Of a stretch of DNA of 64,000 nucleotides, positions 1-8,391 are shown piece after piece. Where the stretch lies: the NCBI RefSeq assembly GCF_040253585.1, contig NZ_JBELAU010000009.1, positions 277,177 through 341,176 on the forward strand, given 5' to 3'. The notes beneath the pieces were generated by a model that saw only the letters and a program-made list of their open reading frames with translations, searched no databases and was not told where the DNA came from. The DNA comes from Emticicia sp040253585. GTDB lineage: Bacteria > Bacteroidota > Bacteroidia > Cytophagales > Spirosomataceae. Each line of letters begins with the position of its first letter. Positions within the stretch are counted from its first letter, which is position 1. The position numbers and the translations under genes were made by a program.

Positions 1-2
1 AC

Positions 3-272
3 GAAGGCGTAACAATTGAAGATGTTCAGAATACAGAACTTACTCAAGATTTGAAATTAGATACAAACGTAACAAATGCAGTTGCTGCTGGAGAGTTACC
101 ATTGGGAATTCCTGCATTCTGGTGGGGTTGTGTACTTGGTTTACTTGGTGTTTTGGCAGTATATTTAATTACTGACAAAGACAAAGAACAAACTAAGAAG
201 GCATTATATGGCTGTTTAGCTTGGACTGTTCTATGGGTAGTTTACTACGTTGTAGTATTAGCTGCATTCTAA
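3..272 (+). CDS. C-terminal part of an unidentified membrane protein (5' end outside window)
   Basis: The frame is open from the first bases of the window, so this is the 3' end of a gene that starts upstream. A TTG at 51 is in frame, but coding-like sequence (EGVTIEDVQNTELTQDL) continues before it, so I do not take it as the start. About 89 residues are visible. The end holds two hydrophobic segments, FWWGCVLGLLGVLAVYLI and CLAWTVLWVVYYVVVLAAF, separated by the charged loop DKDKEQTKK, so the protein ends in a membrane hairpin. I do not recognise the family. A strong terminator follows 25 bases after the stop. Confidence 0.7.
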   Translation, partial: EGVTIEDVQNTELTQDLKLDTNVTNAVAAGELPLGIPAFWWGCVLGLLGVLAVYLITDKDKEQTKKALYGCLAWTVLWVVYYVVVLAAF

Positions 273-297
273 TCAATAAATATTAGTATCTTAAAAA

Positions 298-333
298 ATA
301 GCCCAAATCAAAAGATTGGGCTATTTTTGTTTT
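298..333 (+). terminator. Rho-independent terminator of the first gene
   Basis: The stem pairs atagcccaaatc with gattgggctat around an AAAA loop and is followed by a T-rich tract. It lies just after the stop at 272. The T-tract contains TATTTTTG at 322-329, which also fits the -7 promoter consensus TAnnTTTG, so the next operon may start here; no -33 TTG was found at a suitable distance. Confidence 0.85.
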
Positions 334-350
334 TTGACAAAATTGATTTT

Positions 351-1073
351 ATGAAAAAAATACTGTTTCTATTATTATTTGGAGTATTGACCGCTCATGC
401 CCAACAATTTTACAGAATTAAAGCCGACGTATCAATAAAGGATAAACTTTCAAACGGCTCTTATCGCCTAACTGTTGGAAAAGTTTATTATGATAAAACA
501 TCCTTAAAGGTAATTTATAAACTTACTTTTCCACAGAAAGAAACCATAATAATTAAAGATACAACCCTTTACAAAATTACAAAAGATAGTGTGTTAGTTC
601 AGAGTGTATTGGCTTCAAACGAATTCTCAATCTTTCATTTAGCTCTATCAGGAAAATTGGCTGACTATGGGCTAAATTCTGGAAACGTGGCTAAAATTTA
701 TAAAATATCAAAAGTAGAAAAAGATAAGGATGGTAGGGTAATTACGACTTGGAGTGTCATAGAAAAACAACTGATGAAAACTCTCGGAAAAATAAAAATG
801 GCTAATGTGAATAAAAAATTAGATGCAATTGCCTTTTATGACCCTAAAGATAAGTTGCTTAGCCAGCAGTTTTTCAAGGAGTATTCAAACTTTTACGGAG
901 TTGAATTTCCGAAGCAAGTAACACAGATATCGTATAATACCGATGGTACGCAGAATATTCAGCAAACAACATATAAGAACATTATCATAGACCAAGAAGA
1001 TGAAAACGAAATCTATAACTATCCTATTCCTTCTGTCACTAAGTCTAAGCTTTCAGCTAAAAGCCCAAAGTAA
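351..1073 (+). CDS. Exported protein of unknown function, first gene of the yidD operon
   Basis: The 240-residue product opens with a clean signal peptide (MKKILFLLLFGVLTAHAQ), so it is exported. I chose the ATG at 351. The in-frame TTG at 327 lies inside the terminator T-tract and would put extra residues before the signal peptide. The mature part looks beta-rich. Residues around FYGVEFPKQVTQISYNTDG recall LolA-like half-barrel lipoprotein carriers, but this is a weak resemblance and not an assignment. The last 74 bases overlap the start of the yidD-like gene in another frame, so translation of the two is probably linked. Three more exported proteins follow closely on the same strand. Confidence 0.7.
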   Translation: MKKILFLLLFGVLTAHAQQFYRIKADVSIKDKLSNGSYRLTVGKVYYDKTSLKVIYKLTFPQKETIIIKDTTLYKITKDSVLVQSVLASNEFSIFHLALSGKLADYGLNSGNVAKIYKISKVEKDKDGRVITTWSVIEKQLMKTLGKIKMANVNKKLDAIAFYDPKDKLLSQQFFKEYSNFYGVEFPKQVTQISYNTDGTQNIQQTTYKNIIIDQEDENEIYNYPIPSVTKSKLSAKSPK

Positions 1074-1392
1074 AGCAGATGTAAACCTACTTCGTGGGGT
1101 AATTCAAACTCCTCAAAAAAGGTTATATAAAGAAGCCAAAGGAAATCGTAATGAGGTTCAGTATTTGTTTTCTGGCTTATTTCTTTTTTATAAAACCTTT
1201 TTCTCTTCTCAAGACCTAACGGTATGTACATTTACGCCATCTTGTTCTGAATTTGGAATTTTGGCGGTGAAGAAAAGCGGAGTTGTAATGGGCGGAATAA
1301 AAACAATGGATAGGCTCACTCGGTGCAATGGCCTTAGTCCTGAAAAATATGCAATTGATTTTAAAGAGAAATTACTGATAGATAAACCTTAA
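1000..1392 (+). CDS. yidD: YidD-family protein with an N-terminal signal peptide
   Basis: The family mark is clear: CTFTPSCSEF at residues 76-85 (CxFxPSCSxY/F in YidD) and a later R-C pair at 108-109. YidD normally is an about 85-residue, membrane-associated cytoplasmic protein that aids membrane-protein insertion through YidC. Here the 130-residue product starts with a typical Sec signal (MKTKSITILFLLSLSLSFQLKAQ), which would place the YidD domain in the periplasm. The gene overlaps its upstream neighbour by 74 bases and its stop is 2 bases before the next start, so it lies inside an operon of exported proteins. The family is secure; the cellular role of this exported form is not known to me. 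Confidence 0.82.
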   Translation: MKTKSITILFLLSLSLSFQLKAQSKADVNLLRGVIQTPQKRLYKEAKGNRNEVQYLFSGLFLFYKTFFSSQDLTVCTFTPSCSEFGILAVKKSGVVMGGIKTMDRLTRCNGLSPEKYAIDFKEKLLIDKP

Positions 1393-1394
1393 AA

Positions 1395-2222
1395 ATGAAA
1401 AAAAAACTTTTAATACTTTTTATAATAATTTATAGTACAAAAGTATTCTCCCAAGACCTTTATAATTTTGAAAACACAAAGAAATTTGCCGAATACTTAG
1501 CCAAATCTGGTCAATATGATTTGGCTACAAGAGAGTTTGAACGCTTAACTTTTATGTCACCCGAAAATGATACTTTGAAGACATCTCTCCTATCGATGTA
1601 TCGCCGTTCTGGAAAATACGACGAGGCACTCCTCCGTGGCAAACAACTCTATCCCGAACTTACAACCATGAGTGCATCATCAGCCGTTGAGTATGGCCGA
1701 ACATTGCTTTTGAAATCTGAGTATAAATCAGCCAAAAGCTTTTGGGATGCTAACTTAAAATTATCGTCAGCCGATAAAATAATTCTTTCAGCTACTTCGG
1801 ATATTCTACAAGATAATTATAAAAGTGCCAATGACTTACTACAATCTGTAAAACCAGAAGACCACCGCTTGGCTACCAACTATAAAGAATTGGCTGAACA
1901 AGCGATGGAAATCAAGCGTAAAAGTCCAGCCGTTGCTGGTATTATGTCGGCAATTATTCCTGGTACAGGGCGTATGTATGTAAAAGATTGGAAAGATGGA
2001 ATTGTATCGCTTTTCTTTGTCGGTACAATGGCTTTTCAGTCGGTAAGAGGTTTCAATAAAAGTGGAGTCAAAAGTACAAGAGGTTGGATTTACGGTGGAA
2101 TTGGTTTTGGTTTTTATTTAGGAAATATCTATGGTTCGGTTGTTTCGGCTAAAGGTTACAACAAAAAAAGTCATTTAGGTATCCGAACCAAAATCGAGAA
2201 TCTTTTTAATAGTTATTATTGA
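1395..2222 (+). CDS. Exported TPR-like protein with C-terminal membrane domain (first of two paralogues)
   Basis: The 275-residue protein has a signal peptide (cut near FSQ, residue 20). Residues about 25-170 form helical TPR-like units (for example YDLATREFERLTFMSPEN). The C-terminal part, about 183-255, begins AGIMSAIIPGTGRMYVKDW and continues with hydrophobic segments. This SxIIPGxGxxY start is shared with the next gene and resembles TM2/DUF5683-like membrane domains. It begins 2 bases after the yidD stop and ends 10 bases before its paralogue. Function is unknown; the operon suggests a role with the exported YidD-like protein in the envelope. Confidence 0.72.
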   Translation: MKKKLLILFIIIYSTKVFSQDLYNFENTKKFAEYLAKSGQYDLATREFERLTFMSPENDTLKTSLLSMYRRSGKYDEALLRGKQLYPELTTMSASSAVEYGRTLLLKSEYKSAKSFWDANLKLSSADKIILSATSDILQDNYKSANDLLQSVKPEDHRLATNYKELAEQAMEIKRKSPAVAGIMSAIIPGTGRMYVKDWKDGIVSLFFVGTMAFQSVRGFNKSGVKSTRGWIYGGIGFGFYLGNIYGSVVSAKGYNKKSHLGIRTKIENLFNSYY

Positions 2223-2232
2223 GCTGGTAATT

Positions 2233-3072
2233 ATGCAAAAAATACTTTTAATACTTTTTATATTAATATCACAAATTTCTTTTTCGCAAGATCTCAAACA
2301 AAGTTTTGACTTTGCGAATGAACTCTTTGCTAAGAAAGATTATACAGGTGCTGGTATAACGTACAGAAGGGTGATTTATTTCGATAAAGCAGAGATTTAC
2401 CGAAAAGATTGTTATAAAAATATAGCAGATTGTCTCTACGAAACACAACAGTTTGAGGAAGCTGCCGATTATTATGAATTAGCTTTTTTTCAACAAAAAA
2501 CCGATAGTGCAAAAGCTGAAGTGATATTCAAAAAAATGTCTTGTTATCTGATTTTAAATAATTTTGAATACGCCGAAATAGAACTACTTAATTTACCATC
2601 AAACTTAAACGCAGAACAAAACAATAAAAAAGTATTCTACTCTGCTGTTTTAAACTTTTCAATTGAAAAATACGATTTAGCAAAAACACAATTTTTGTCT
2701 TTGATTGACTCAACGAATACAGCATCAAAGAAAAAAATAGAACAGCTATTCATCAAAAATGAAAAAATTAATAAATTAAATCCACGTACTGCACGAATCA
2801 TGAGTATGATTATTCCTGGTCTTGGACAGTTCTATGCGGGCGATATAAAAAACGGAACAAACTCTATCATACTTACTTTAGGCATTGCCACTTGGGGAAT
2901 CGTGACGGCGGTTAAAAGTACAAGTCCGTTTGATGTTTTAGTAACAGCTGCTCCGTGGTTTCAGAGATACTATATGGGAGGGTACAAGAAAGCAGAGCAA
3001 ATTGCGATTAATGAAAAAAAGAAACGTCGCTCAAAGGTTTATAACCAAATTTTGGATGAAATTTCAAAGTAA
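2233..3072 (+). CDS. Exported TPR-like protein with C-terminal membrane domain (second paralogue)
   Basis: The 279-residue product has a signal peptide ending at FSQ (residue 19) and TPR-like helices, for example YKNIADCLYETQQFEEAADY. Its C-terminal membrane domain starts ARIMSMIIPGLGQFYAGDI, matching the SxIIPGxGxxY motif of the previous gene. The two proteins share the same layout and probably arose by tandem duplication, although their TPR regions have diverged. The C-terminal tail is very basic (EKKKRRSK). It is the last gene of the 351-3072 operon. Molecular function is unknown. Confidence 0.72.
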   Translation: MQKILLILFILISQISFSQDLKQSFDFANELFAKKDYTGAGITYRRVIYFDKAEIYRKDCYKNIADCLYETQQFEEAADYYELAFFQQKTDSAKAEVIFKKMSCYLILNNFEYAEIELLNLPSNLNAEQNNKKVFYSAVLNFSIEKYDLAKTQFLSLIDSTNTASKKKIEQLFIKNEKINKLNPRTARIMSMIIPGLGQFYAGDIKNGTNSIILTLGIATWGIVTAVKSTSPFDVLVTAAPWFQRYYMGGYKKAEQIAINEKKKRRSKVYNQILDEISK

Positions 3073-3105
3073 AGATTTTTACTTATCGGATTTCCGACCG
3101 CTTAA

Positions 3106-3140
3106 TTGATTTTTAGGTCATTTTTCCGATTTTACTTTTG
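3106..3140 (+). promoter_or_regulatory. Candidate promoter of the 3206 gene
   Basis: TTG at 3106-3108 and TACTTTTG at 3133-3140 fit the Bacteroidota -33/-7 pattern with a 24-base spacer. A transcript starting about 7 bases downstream would begin near 3147, after the ATG at 3143. This supports the ATG at 3206 as the true start. Confidence 0.5.
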
Positions 3141-3205
3141 TTATGAAAATACCAATGTCTAAATTTCGGACTTTAAAAAAAGTGTCCATAAAAATTAAAA
3201 TTATC

Positions 3206-3724
3206 ATGAAAAAATTACTTTCATTTTTATTCATTACAGCATTATGTTTCTTGTATTCAGAAAACATACATGCACAATCATTCGAGAAGGGTCAAAAGAA
3301 CTTTAGTGTTGGTGTTGGGGCTGGTTATGGTATCGGGGCTAATGCTTCAGTTGATTATGGTATTTCTGATTTGATTAGTATAGGTGTTATTGGTGCTGTC
3401 TCTTCTTACAGTTATGGATATGGTTTCGGTAGCAATTTTCGTCTCACATATATAGGTGTTGGTGGTAGAGGTGCTGTCCACTTTGGAAAATATTTAAAAG
3501 AAATAGGCATTAATGAAGAAAAGCTTGACCCATACATTGGTGGAGTTGGTGGTGTACGATTAGCAAGGTATAGTTCAGATTATTCATCTTTTTATACTGA
3601 GGCAAATGTAAGACCAATGATTGGCGGTTTCATCGGAGCAAGATATTACTTTAAAGAAAAAATGGCTATATATGCCGAGGCTGGAACACCATATAGTTCA
3701 CTTGGTATTTCTATCAAATTTTAA
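3206..3724 (+). CDS. Small outer-membrane beta-barrel protein
   Basis: The 172-residue product has a signal peptide (MKKLLSFLFITALCFLYSENIHAQ) and then Gly/Tyr/Ser-rich alternating strands (VGVGAGYGIGANASVDYGI) typical of small 8-stranded outer-membrane barrels. It ends with a hydrophobic-aromatic strand, SLGISIKF, whose final Phe suits recognition by the BAM complex. The start at 3206 is chosen over 3143 because only this one begins the signal peptide and because of the promoter position. The gene stands alone between the yidD operon and a bidirectional terminator. Its ligand or role cannot be told from sequence. Confidence 0.75.
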   Translation: MKKLLSFLFITALCFLYSENIHAQSFEKGQKNFSVGVGAGYGIGANASVDYGISDLISIGVIGAVSSYSYGYGFGSNFRLTYIGVGGRGAVHFGKYLKEIGINEEKLDPYIGGVGGVRLARYSSDYSSFYTEANVRPMIGGFIGARYYFKEKMAIYAEAGTPYSSLGISIKF

Positions 3725-3740
3725 GAAGTCAGTATATAAC

Positions 3741-3776
3741 AAAAAAGGAGAGCCGTTGAAAGCTCTCCTTTTTTGT
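3741..3776. terminator. Bidirectional terminator between convergent genes
   Basis: The hairpin aaaggagagc/gctctccttt is flanked by an A-tract on one side and a T-tract on the other. It can end the plus-strand barrel gene and the minus-strand DUF1080 gene. Confidence 0.85.
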
Positions 3777-3778
3777 TA

Positions 3779-4438
3779 TTATAACTCTTTTATTTTGATA
3801 CTCTTGAACGAAACCATATCTCCGTGGTCTTGAAGGGCAATTTTGCCTTTTGCGTGAGCTTTGGCAAACTCCCAGTTGGCAAATTTACTTCTGGCTACCA
3901 TCACCTGCCAATCTGTGCTACCGTATTCGTATTCAACCATTTTTTTGCCGTTGAGCCAATGTTCAACGTGGTTATCTTTTACGATGATTTTGCCGGTATT
4001 CCACTGCCCTGCTGGCTTTACAACCGTTAAGTCGGCAGGTACTTGCATATCATAGTTTGCAGCAGTTTTCTGCACATCTTTTATCGGCGAAGGATAATTC
4101 TTATCATCAATGATTTGGTACTCAGGCCCTGACATATAAGAAGCTTGTGCCTCTGGTGTTTCAAGTACTTTATAAATAACACCACTATTGCCCTTAGGTG
4201 CAGCTTTAAATTCAAAGGTCAGTTCAAAGTCTTCGTATTCTTTATCGGTTACTAAATCGCCGTTGCCTCCGTGCGTCATTAATATGCCATCCATCACGTG
4301 CCAACCCTTAACAGTTGTTTCGTGCCATGTATGCCAACCTTTGGTGGTTTTACCATCAAATAAGTTTACTGTTTTGCCTTTTTGGGCATAAGCAAATGTG
4401 CTACAAGCAACAAGTGCCAAAACCATTACTTTTTTCAT
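3779..4438 (-). CDS. Secreted DUF1080 (3-keto-disaccharide hydrolase-like) protein
   Basis: The 219-residue protein has a signal peptide (MKKVMVLALVACSTFAYAQ). It is a single DUF1080 (PF06439) domain, a concanavalin-like beta-sandwich. Visible family marks are NLFDGKTTKGWHTW, the strand DFELTFEFKAAPKGNSGVIY, the Tyr-Gln segment GPEYQIIDD, and WNTGKIIVKDNHVEHWLNGK. Some family members hydrolyse 3-keto-glycosides, while others are only known as carbohydrate-binding-like domains. A second DUF1080 gene lies at 22721-23653. The protein probably acts on saccharides in the periplasm or at the surface; the exact substrate is unknown. Confidence 0.85.
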   Translation of the reverse strand: MKKVMVLALVACSTFAYAQKGKTVNLFDGKTTKGWHTWHETTVKGWHVMDGILMTHGGNGDLVTDKEYEDFELTFEFKAAPKGNSGVIYKVLETPEAQASYMSGPEYQIIDDKNYPSPIKDVQKTAANYDMQVPADLTVVKPAGQWNTGKIIVKDNHVEHWLNGKKMVEYEYGSTDWQVMVARSKFANWEFAKAHAKGKIALQDHGDMVSFKSIKIKEL

Positions 4439-4560
4439 TGTTTTAGAGCGTTGAATTTTAAATTTTTTGAAAGACCTACTTTGTATCTTTGAAAGTTTTT
4501 AAAATTAAGAATATGCTTTTGAATTAGCAAATTTGCTGCAATCGAAAGAAAGAATATAAG

Positions 4561-5580
4561 TTACTTACCCGCAGATAAATGATTGATGCGATTTTCTTCA
4601 ACGATTTTTAAAAGAAGAATTGTTCTGGCACTACCAATTGAAATAGCAGTGTTAGGAGATGTAAAAACTGTTTCGTAGATATTAAATGCTTTGTTAAGTT
4701 TTTCGCCAAAGACTTTGTAGTTACCCGTTTTATCGCCCAAAACAACTTGACCATTGCAGGCTGAATAAATTTCGTATTTTTCGTTGGCTACACGCCCCCA
4801 AAGCAAACCAGAGGTAGGAATCTCCAACTTTTGCTTTTGATTGTGAATACGGCCTTTTTTGCCCATCCATCCGCCCATTGCAATAAAGTCTTTGGAGTTT
4901 TCAAATTGAATTTCGTGGAAGATACTATTACCTATTTTCTGTTTCTTTCCCCACTGCTCATTTTCAAAAGCATACAAATGAGTTTTATTAGGTGTGTACA
5001 TCAAAGCATAAACCTTTTTGTCGAACTCATTGTACTTAACGCACCAAACCATCTTGAAAGCATTCTGATACACCCGTTTCCAAGTTTTGCCCTTATCGGT
5101 TGTTTTCAGAATAAAACCAAACGGAACTGTCTTTTCGGAATGAGCAATTGCGGAGTTCCCACCACAAATAAAAGCAGTTGAGTCATTCACAACCGTGAGG
5201 TTATAAAAACACGCTTTTTCGTAGCCTTTAATTTTGATTGTTTCCCAAGTATTGGTTGTCAGATTATGTCTGTAAACGATGCCTTTGTCGCCACTGATAA
5301 TTAGATTTTCTTTATCGAAATGGTCTAATTTGTAAATATCAACGTTTTCGCTTGGGTAGCTAATGTTAGAAAGATTTCCTTCGGAGTCGATAGATTTTAA
5401 TGTGCCGTACTTACCTCCTATCCAAAACTTATCACCTACGGGTATGATGTCATAATAAGACGAATCCGAATAAGATGTCCCTTGTTGCAAAACCTGAATA
5501 TTTACCTTTTGGGAGTACGAAACACCGCAGGTTAAAAATAGTAATAGGCCGAAAGTTATTTTAGGTAAAAGTTTCAACAA
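4561..5580 (-). CDS. Exported beta-propeller-like protein (BNR/Ycf48-like repeats)
   Basis: The 339-residue protein has a signal peptide ending near VSYSQ. The rest is made of repeated four-stranded blade-like units such as FWIGGKYGTLKSIDSEGN, NLIISGDKGIVYRHNLTTN and FILKTTDKGKTWKRVY. The Asp-box-like DKGKTW is typical of BNR/Ycf48-type propellers. No catalytic signature is visible. It may be a binding or scaffold propeller in the periplasm. The neighbouring DUF1080 gene is on the same strand but 120 bases away, so joint transcription is possible but not shown. Confidence 0.65.
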   Translation of the reverse strand: MLKLLPKITFGLLLFLTCGVSYSQKVNIQVLQQGTSYSDSSYYDIIPVGDKFWIGGKYGTLKSIDSEGNLSNISYPSENVDIYKLDHFDKENLIISGDKGIVYRHNLTTNTWETIKIKGYEKACFYNLTVVNDSTAFICGGNSAIAHSEKTVPFGFILKTTDKGKTWKRVYQNAFKMVWCVKYNEFDKKVYALMYTPNKTHLYAFENEQWGKKQKIGNSIFHEIQFENSKDFIAMGGWMGKKGRIHNQKQKLEIPTSGLLWGRVANEKYEIYSACNGQVVLGDKTGNYKVFGEKLNKAFNIYETVFTSPNTAISIGSARTILLLKIVEENRINHLSAGK

Positions 5581-5797
5581 ATGGCAGCTTATAGGTAATG
5601 GTGGTTGAATTCTATCAAATCACAAAAATAGATACTTGTAATGATTATACAAATAAATTCAAATCATTTTACTAAAAGGAAGAACAAACAATAGAAAAAT
5701 GCAGCAGAAAGCGAGAGAATAAGAATTATCAGCTTCACAGAAGCCCAAGTTATTTATCAATAACAAATATGCTAATAATTAGTATCTATTTACGCAG

Positions 5798-6544
5798 TTA
5801 AGATTTTATATCCAAAGCTTCGCAAGCTCGGCGTGCAGCTTCCTGTTCGGCTTTCTTTTTATTCCATCCCCCACCCTTACTCACGGCTTCGCCATCGACC
5901 GAAACTTGAGCCACAAATTCTTTGTGATGATGTTTACCATTTTCTTGTATAATCTCGAATGTAACACGTTTTCCCTCTTGCTGCGACCAGCTGAGTAAAA
6001 TACTTTTGTAGTTTGTATTGGTTTGAATGACCGTATCAAGGTCGAAGTAGTTAGCGAGAAGTTTTTTCAAGATAAACTTTTTCGTAAACCGAAATCCCTT
6101 ATCTAAGTAAATTGCCCCAATGAGAGCCTCCATGGCATCGCCATACATGGAAGTACGGTTGTGAGCGACTCTTTGTCCATCGAATTCAATGAGTCGCTCT
6201 AAACCTATTTTTCTTGCGAGAACATTTAAAGACTCACGGTTGACAATACGAGAACGAATCTCGGTCAAGAAACCTTCATCTTTAAAAGGATATTTTTTGA
6301 AAAGGTATTCAGCCACAATCATCCCTAAAACCGAATCACCGAGGTATTCAAGTCTTTCGTTCGATTCTCTGAAACCACCAATGTTTGTTTCTTTCGAAGC
6401 AGACGTATGTCTAAAAGCAAGTTGATAGAGCAACGGATTTCCTGGTTTTGCACCAATTATCTGCTCCACCGATTTTCTAAAACTGCGTTCTTTTGCATCA
6501 GTCTTGAAAAACCCCCAAAATGAATTACTTACTTCCGACAACAC
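5798..6544 (-). CDS. rnc: Ribonuclease III
   Basis: This double-strand RNA endonuclease processes rRNA precursors and structured RNAs. The 248-residue protein has the RNase III domain with signature NERLEYLGDSVL at 62-73 (metal/catalytic E63 and D70) and the second acidic pair in YGDAMEALIGAIYLDKG (D136, E139). A C-terminal double-stranded RNA-binding domain covers about 175-246 and ends with the basic helix KKKAEQEAARRACEAL. Length is normal for bacterial RNase III. The start lies 9 bases after the fabF stop, so it closes the acpP-fabF-rnc unit, a common bacterial arrangement. Confidence 0.97.
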   Translation of the reverse strand: MLSEVSNSFWGFFKTDAKERSFRKSVEQIIGAKPGNPLLYQLAFRHTSASKETNIGGFRESNERLEYLGDSVLGMIVAEYLFKKYPFKDEGFLTEIRSRIVNRESLNVLARKIGLERLIEFDGQRVAHNRTSMYGDAMEALIGAIYLDKGFRFTKKFILKKLLANYFDLDTVIQTNTNYKSILLSWSQQEGKRVTFEIIQENGKHHHKEFVAQVSVDGEAVSKGGGWNKKKAEQEAARRACEALDIKS

Positions 6545-6553
6545 GATTCGTAA

Positions 6554-7801
6554 TTAAATTTTCTTAAATATCAACGTAGCATTATGCCCACCGAAACCAA
6601 AACAATTACTCAAAACTACATCTATTTTTCGAGCTTTCGCAACATTTGGTGTCAAATCTATTCGAGGGTCAATTGACTCATCAATATTGAAGAGATTGAT
6701 TGTTGGTGGAACTACTTGATGTTTAATTGCTAAAACTGCCGCAACTGATTCAACCGCACCCGCAGCACCCAGTAAGTGGCCTGTCATTGATTTGGTTGAG
6801 CTGATACTCATTTTGTAAGTATGGTCGCCGAAAAGTTTTTCGATTGCCTTAATTTCTTGCGGGTCGCCCAATGGAGTTGATGTACCGTGCGTATTGATAT
6901 AGTCAACTTCTTCTGGTTTGATACCTGCATCTTCAAGGGCATCAACCATTGATAAATATGCTCCTTCGCCTTCTGGGTGTGGAGCCGTAATGTGATACGC
7001 ATCAGAAGACATACCACCACCGATGATTTCACAATAGATTTTAGCTCCACGAGCCACAGCGTGTTCGTATTCTTCAAGAATCAAGGCTGCACCGCCATCG
7101 CCCAATACAAAACCATCACGGTCTTTATCGTACGGACGAGAGCCTGTTGCTGGGTCGTCGTTTCTTTCTGACATAGCACGAAGTCCATTGAACCCACCGA
7201 TACCCGCTTGAGTTACGGCTGCTTCTGAGCCACCCGAAACACAAACGTTGATTCTGCCTAAACGGATGTAGTTGAAGGCATCAATGATAGCATTATTAGT
7301 GGAAGCACAAGCTGAAACCGTGATGTAGTTTGGTCCACGGAAACCATATTTGATTGAGATTTGGCCAGAAGCACTATCGGCAATCATTTTAGGAATAAAG
7401 AATGGGTTGAACTTCGGAGTTCCGTCGCCGTTCGAGAAATTGATAACTTCTTCTTCAAAAGTTTTCAAACCGCCGATACCCGACCCCCAAATTACGCCAA
7501 CTTTATTTTTATTGATATTTTCTAAATCAAGACCAGAATCTTTGACGGCCTCATCGGCAACTATCATTGCAAACTGGGTGAATAAGTCCATCTTACGAGC
7601 TTCCTGACGTGGAATATACTTCGTAACATCGAAATCTTTTACTTCACAGGCAAATTGCGTACGAAACTTACTCGCATCGAATCTGGTGATGGTAGCTGCT
7701 CCACTTTTACCAGTTGAAAGCCCCTGCCAAAATTCTTCTACCGTATTGCCGATAGGTGTTAATGCTCCTAATCCTGTTACAACTACTCGTTTGAATGCCA
7801 T
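6554..7801 (-). CDS. fabF: 3-oxoacyl-[acyl-carrier-protein] synthase II
   Basis: KAS II condenses malonyl-ACP with acyl-ACP in fatty-acid elongation. The 415-residue thiolase-fold protein carries the full Cys-His-His triad: C165 in VSACASTNNA, H305 in NTHGTSTPLGD, and H342 in SMTGHLLGAAGAVES. The N-terminus (MAFKRVVVTGLGALTPIGN) is the usual KAS start, so the ATG at 7801 is secure. It lies between acpP, which supplies its carrier protein, and rnc. The 112-base gap to acpP contains a palindromic word repeat rather than a classic terminator, so co-transcription from acpP is likely. Confidence 0.97.
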   Translation of the reverse strand: MAFKRVVVTGLGALTPIGNTVEEFWQGLSTGKSGAATITRFDASKFRTQFACEVKDFDVTKYIPRQEARKMDLFTQFAMIVADEAVKDSGLDLENINKNKVGVIWGSGIGGLKTFEEEVINFSNGDGTPKFNPFFIPKMIADSASGQISIKYGFRGPNYITVSACASTNNAIIDAFNYIRLGRINVCVSGGSEAAVTQAGIGGFNGLRAMSERNDDPATGSRPYDKDRDGFVLGDGGAALILEEYEHAVARGAKIYCEIIGGGMSSDAYHITAPHPEGEGAYLSMVDALEDAGIKPEEVDYINTHGTSTPLGDPQEIKAIEKLFGDHTYKMSISSTKSMTGHLLGAAGAVESVAAVLAIKHQVVPPTINLFNIDESIDPRIDLTPNVAKARKIDVVLSNCFGFGGHNATLIFKKI

Positions 7802-7845
7802 AAAGTGTAAATGTTTGTGTCAAAGTAAAAAAATACAGAGTTCGA

Positions 7846-7905
7846 AGTACCGAGTTTAAGGATATGAATACATGGCCAAAAACTCGATACTCGGCACTCG
7901 GTACT
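7846..7905. repeat. Palindromic word repeat between acpP and fabF
   Basis: The arms agtaccgagt (7846-7855) and actcggtact (7896-7905) are perfect inverted copies. The right side is itself a degenerate tandem of a 7-base word: actcgat, actcggc, actcggt (7882-7902). The element starts 8 bases after the acpP stop on the minus strand. Confidence 0.75.
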
Positions 7906-7913
7906 AAGAATAC

Positions 7914-8150
7914 TTATTTAGAATTTTCTTCCAAGTAAGTGATAGCCTGACCTACTGTCTGGATATTTTCTGCTTGGTCGTCTGGAATAGAGACATTAAA
8001 TTCTTTTTCAAATTCCATTATCAATTCTACGGTGTCGAGTGAATCGGCTCCTAAGTCATTTGTGAATGAAGCTTCTGGAGTTACTTCTGATACATCAACG
8101 CCGAGTTTCTCAACGATAATTTGCGTTACTTTAGTTGCAATTGCTGACAT
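7914..8150 (-). CDS. acpP: Acyl carrier protein
   Basis: ACP carries growing acyl chains on a 4'-phosphopantetheine arm. The 78-residue acidic protein has the modification site Ser37 in the motif LGADSLDTVELIMEFE. An upstream in-frame start would give 89 residues, but MSAIATKVTQIIVEKLG is the usual family N-terminus, so I place the start at 8150. A promoter-like pair lies just upstream at 8181-8211. The gene heads the acpP-fabF-rnc unit on the minus strand. Confidence 0.96.
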   Translation of the reverse strand: MSAIATKVTQIIVEKLGVDVSEVTPEASFTNDLGADSLDTVELIMEFEKEFNVSIPDDQAENIQTVGQAITYLEENSK

Positions 8151-8180
8151 TTTGAACTGTAGTTTGGTGAAAAACGACTG

Positions 8181-8211
8181 CAAAGAAAACGCTTTTAAAC
8201 GAAAACAACAA
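8181..8211 (-). promoter_or_regulatory. Candidate acpP promoter
   Basis: Read on the minus strand, TTG (8211-8209) is followed after 20 bases by TTTCTTTG (8188-8181), which matches seven of eight positions of the pattern TAnnTTTG. It lies about 30 bases upstream of the acpP ATG. Confidence 0.45.
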
Positions 8212-8391
8212 AATACAGGAAATTTTTTTAGTACGAGATTTGTTTAGACCTTTGCAACAGATTTTGTTAAAACGCTTATTTGCAACGAAAAATTAGGCAA
8301 AAAGTTATCAAAAATGCTGTATTTGCGTTGAAAAATATTCGGAAAGCAAATAAAAGTATCGTAAATAATAATTATAAAAATATACAAAGCA

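Noticed and set aside
51..272. TTG at 51 as the true start of the first gene
   Set aside because: The frame is open and protein-like back to base 3, so the gene starts outside the window.
4484..4491. TATCTTTG, a promoter-like box on the plus strand between two minus-strand genes
   Set aside because: No TTG lies at a suitable distance upstream and no plus-strand gene follows; one 8-base match is expected by chance in AT-rich sequence.
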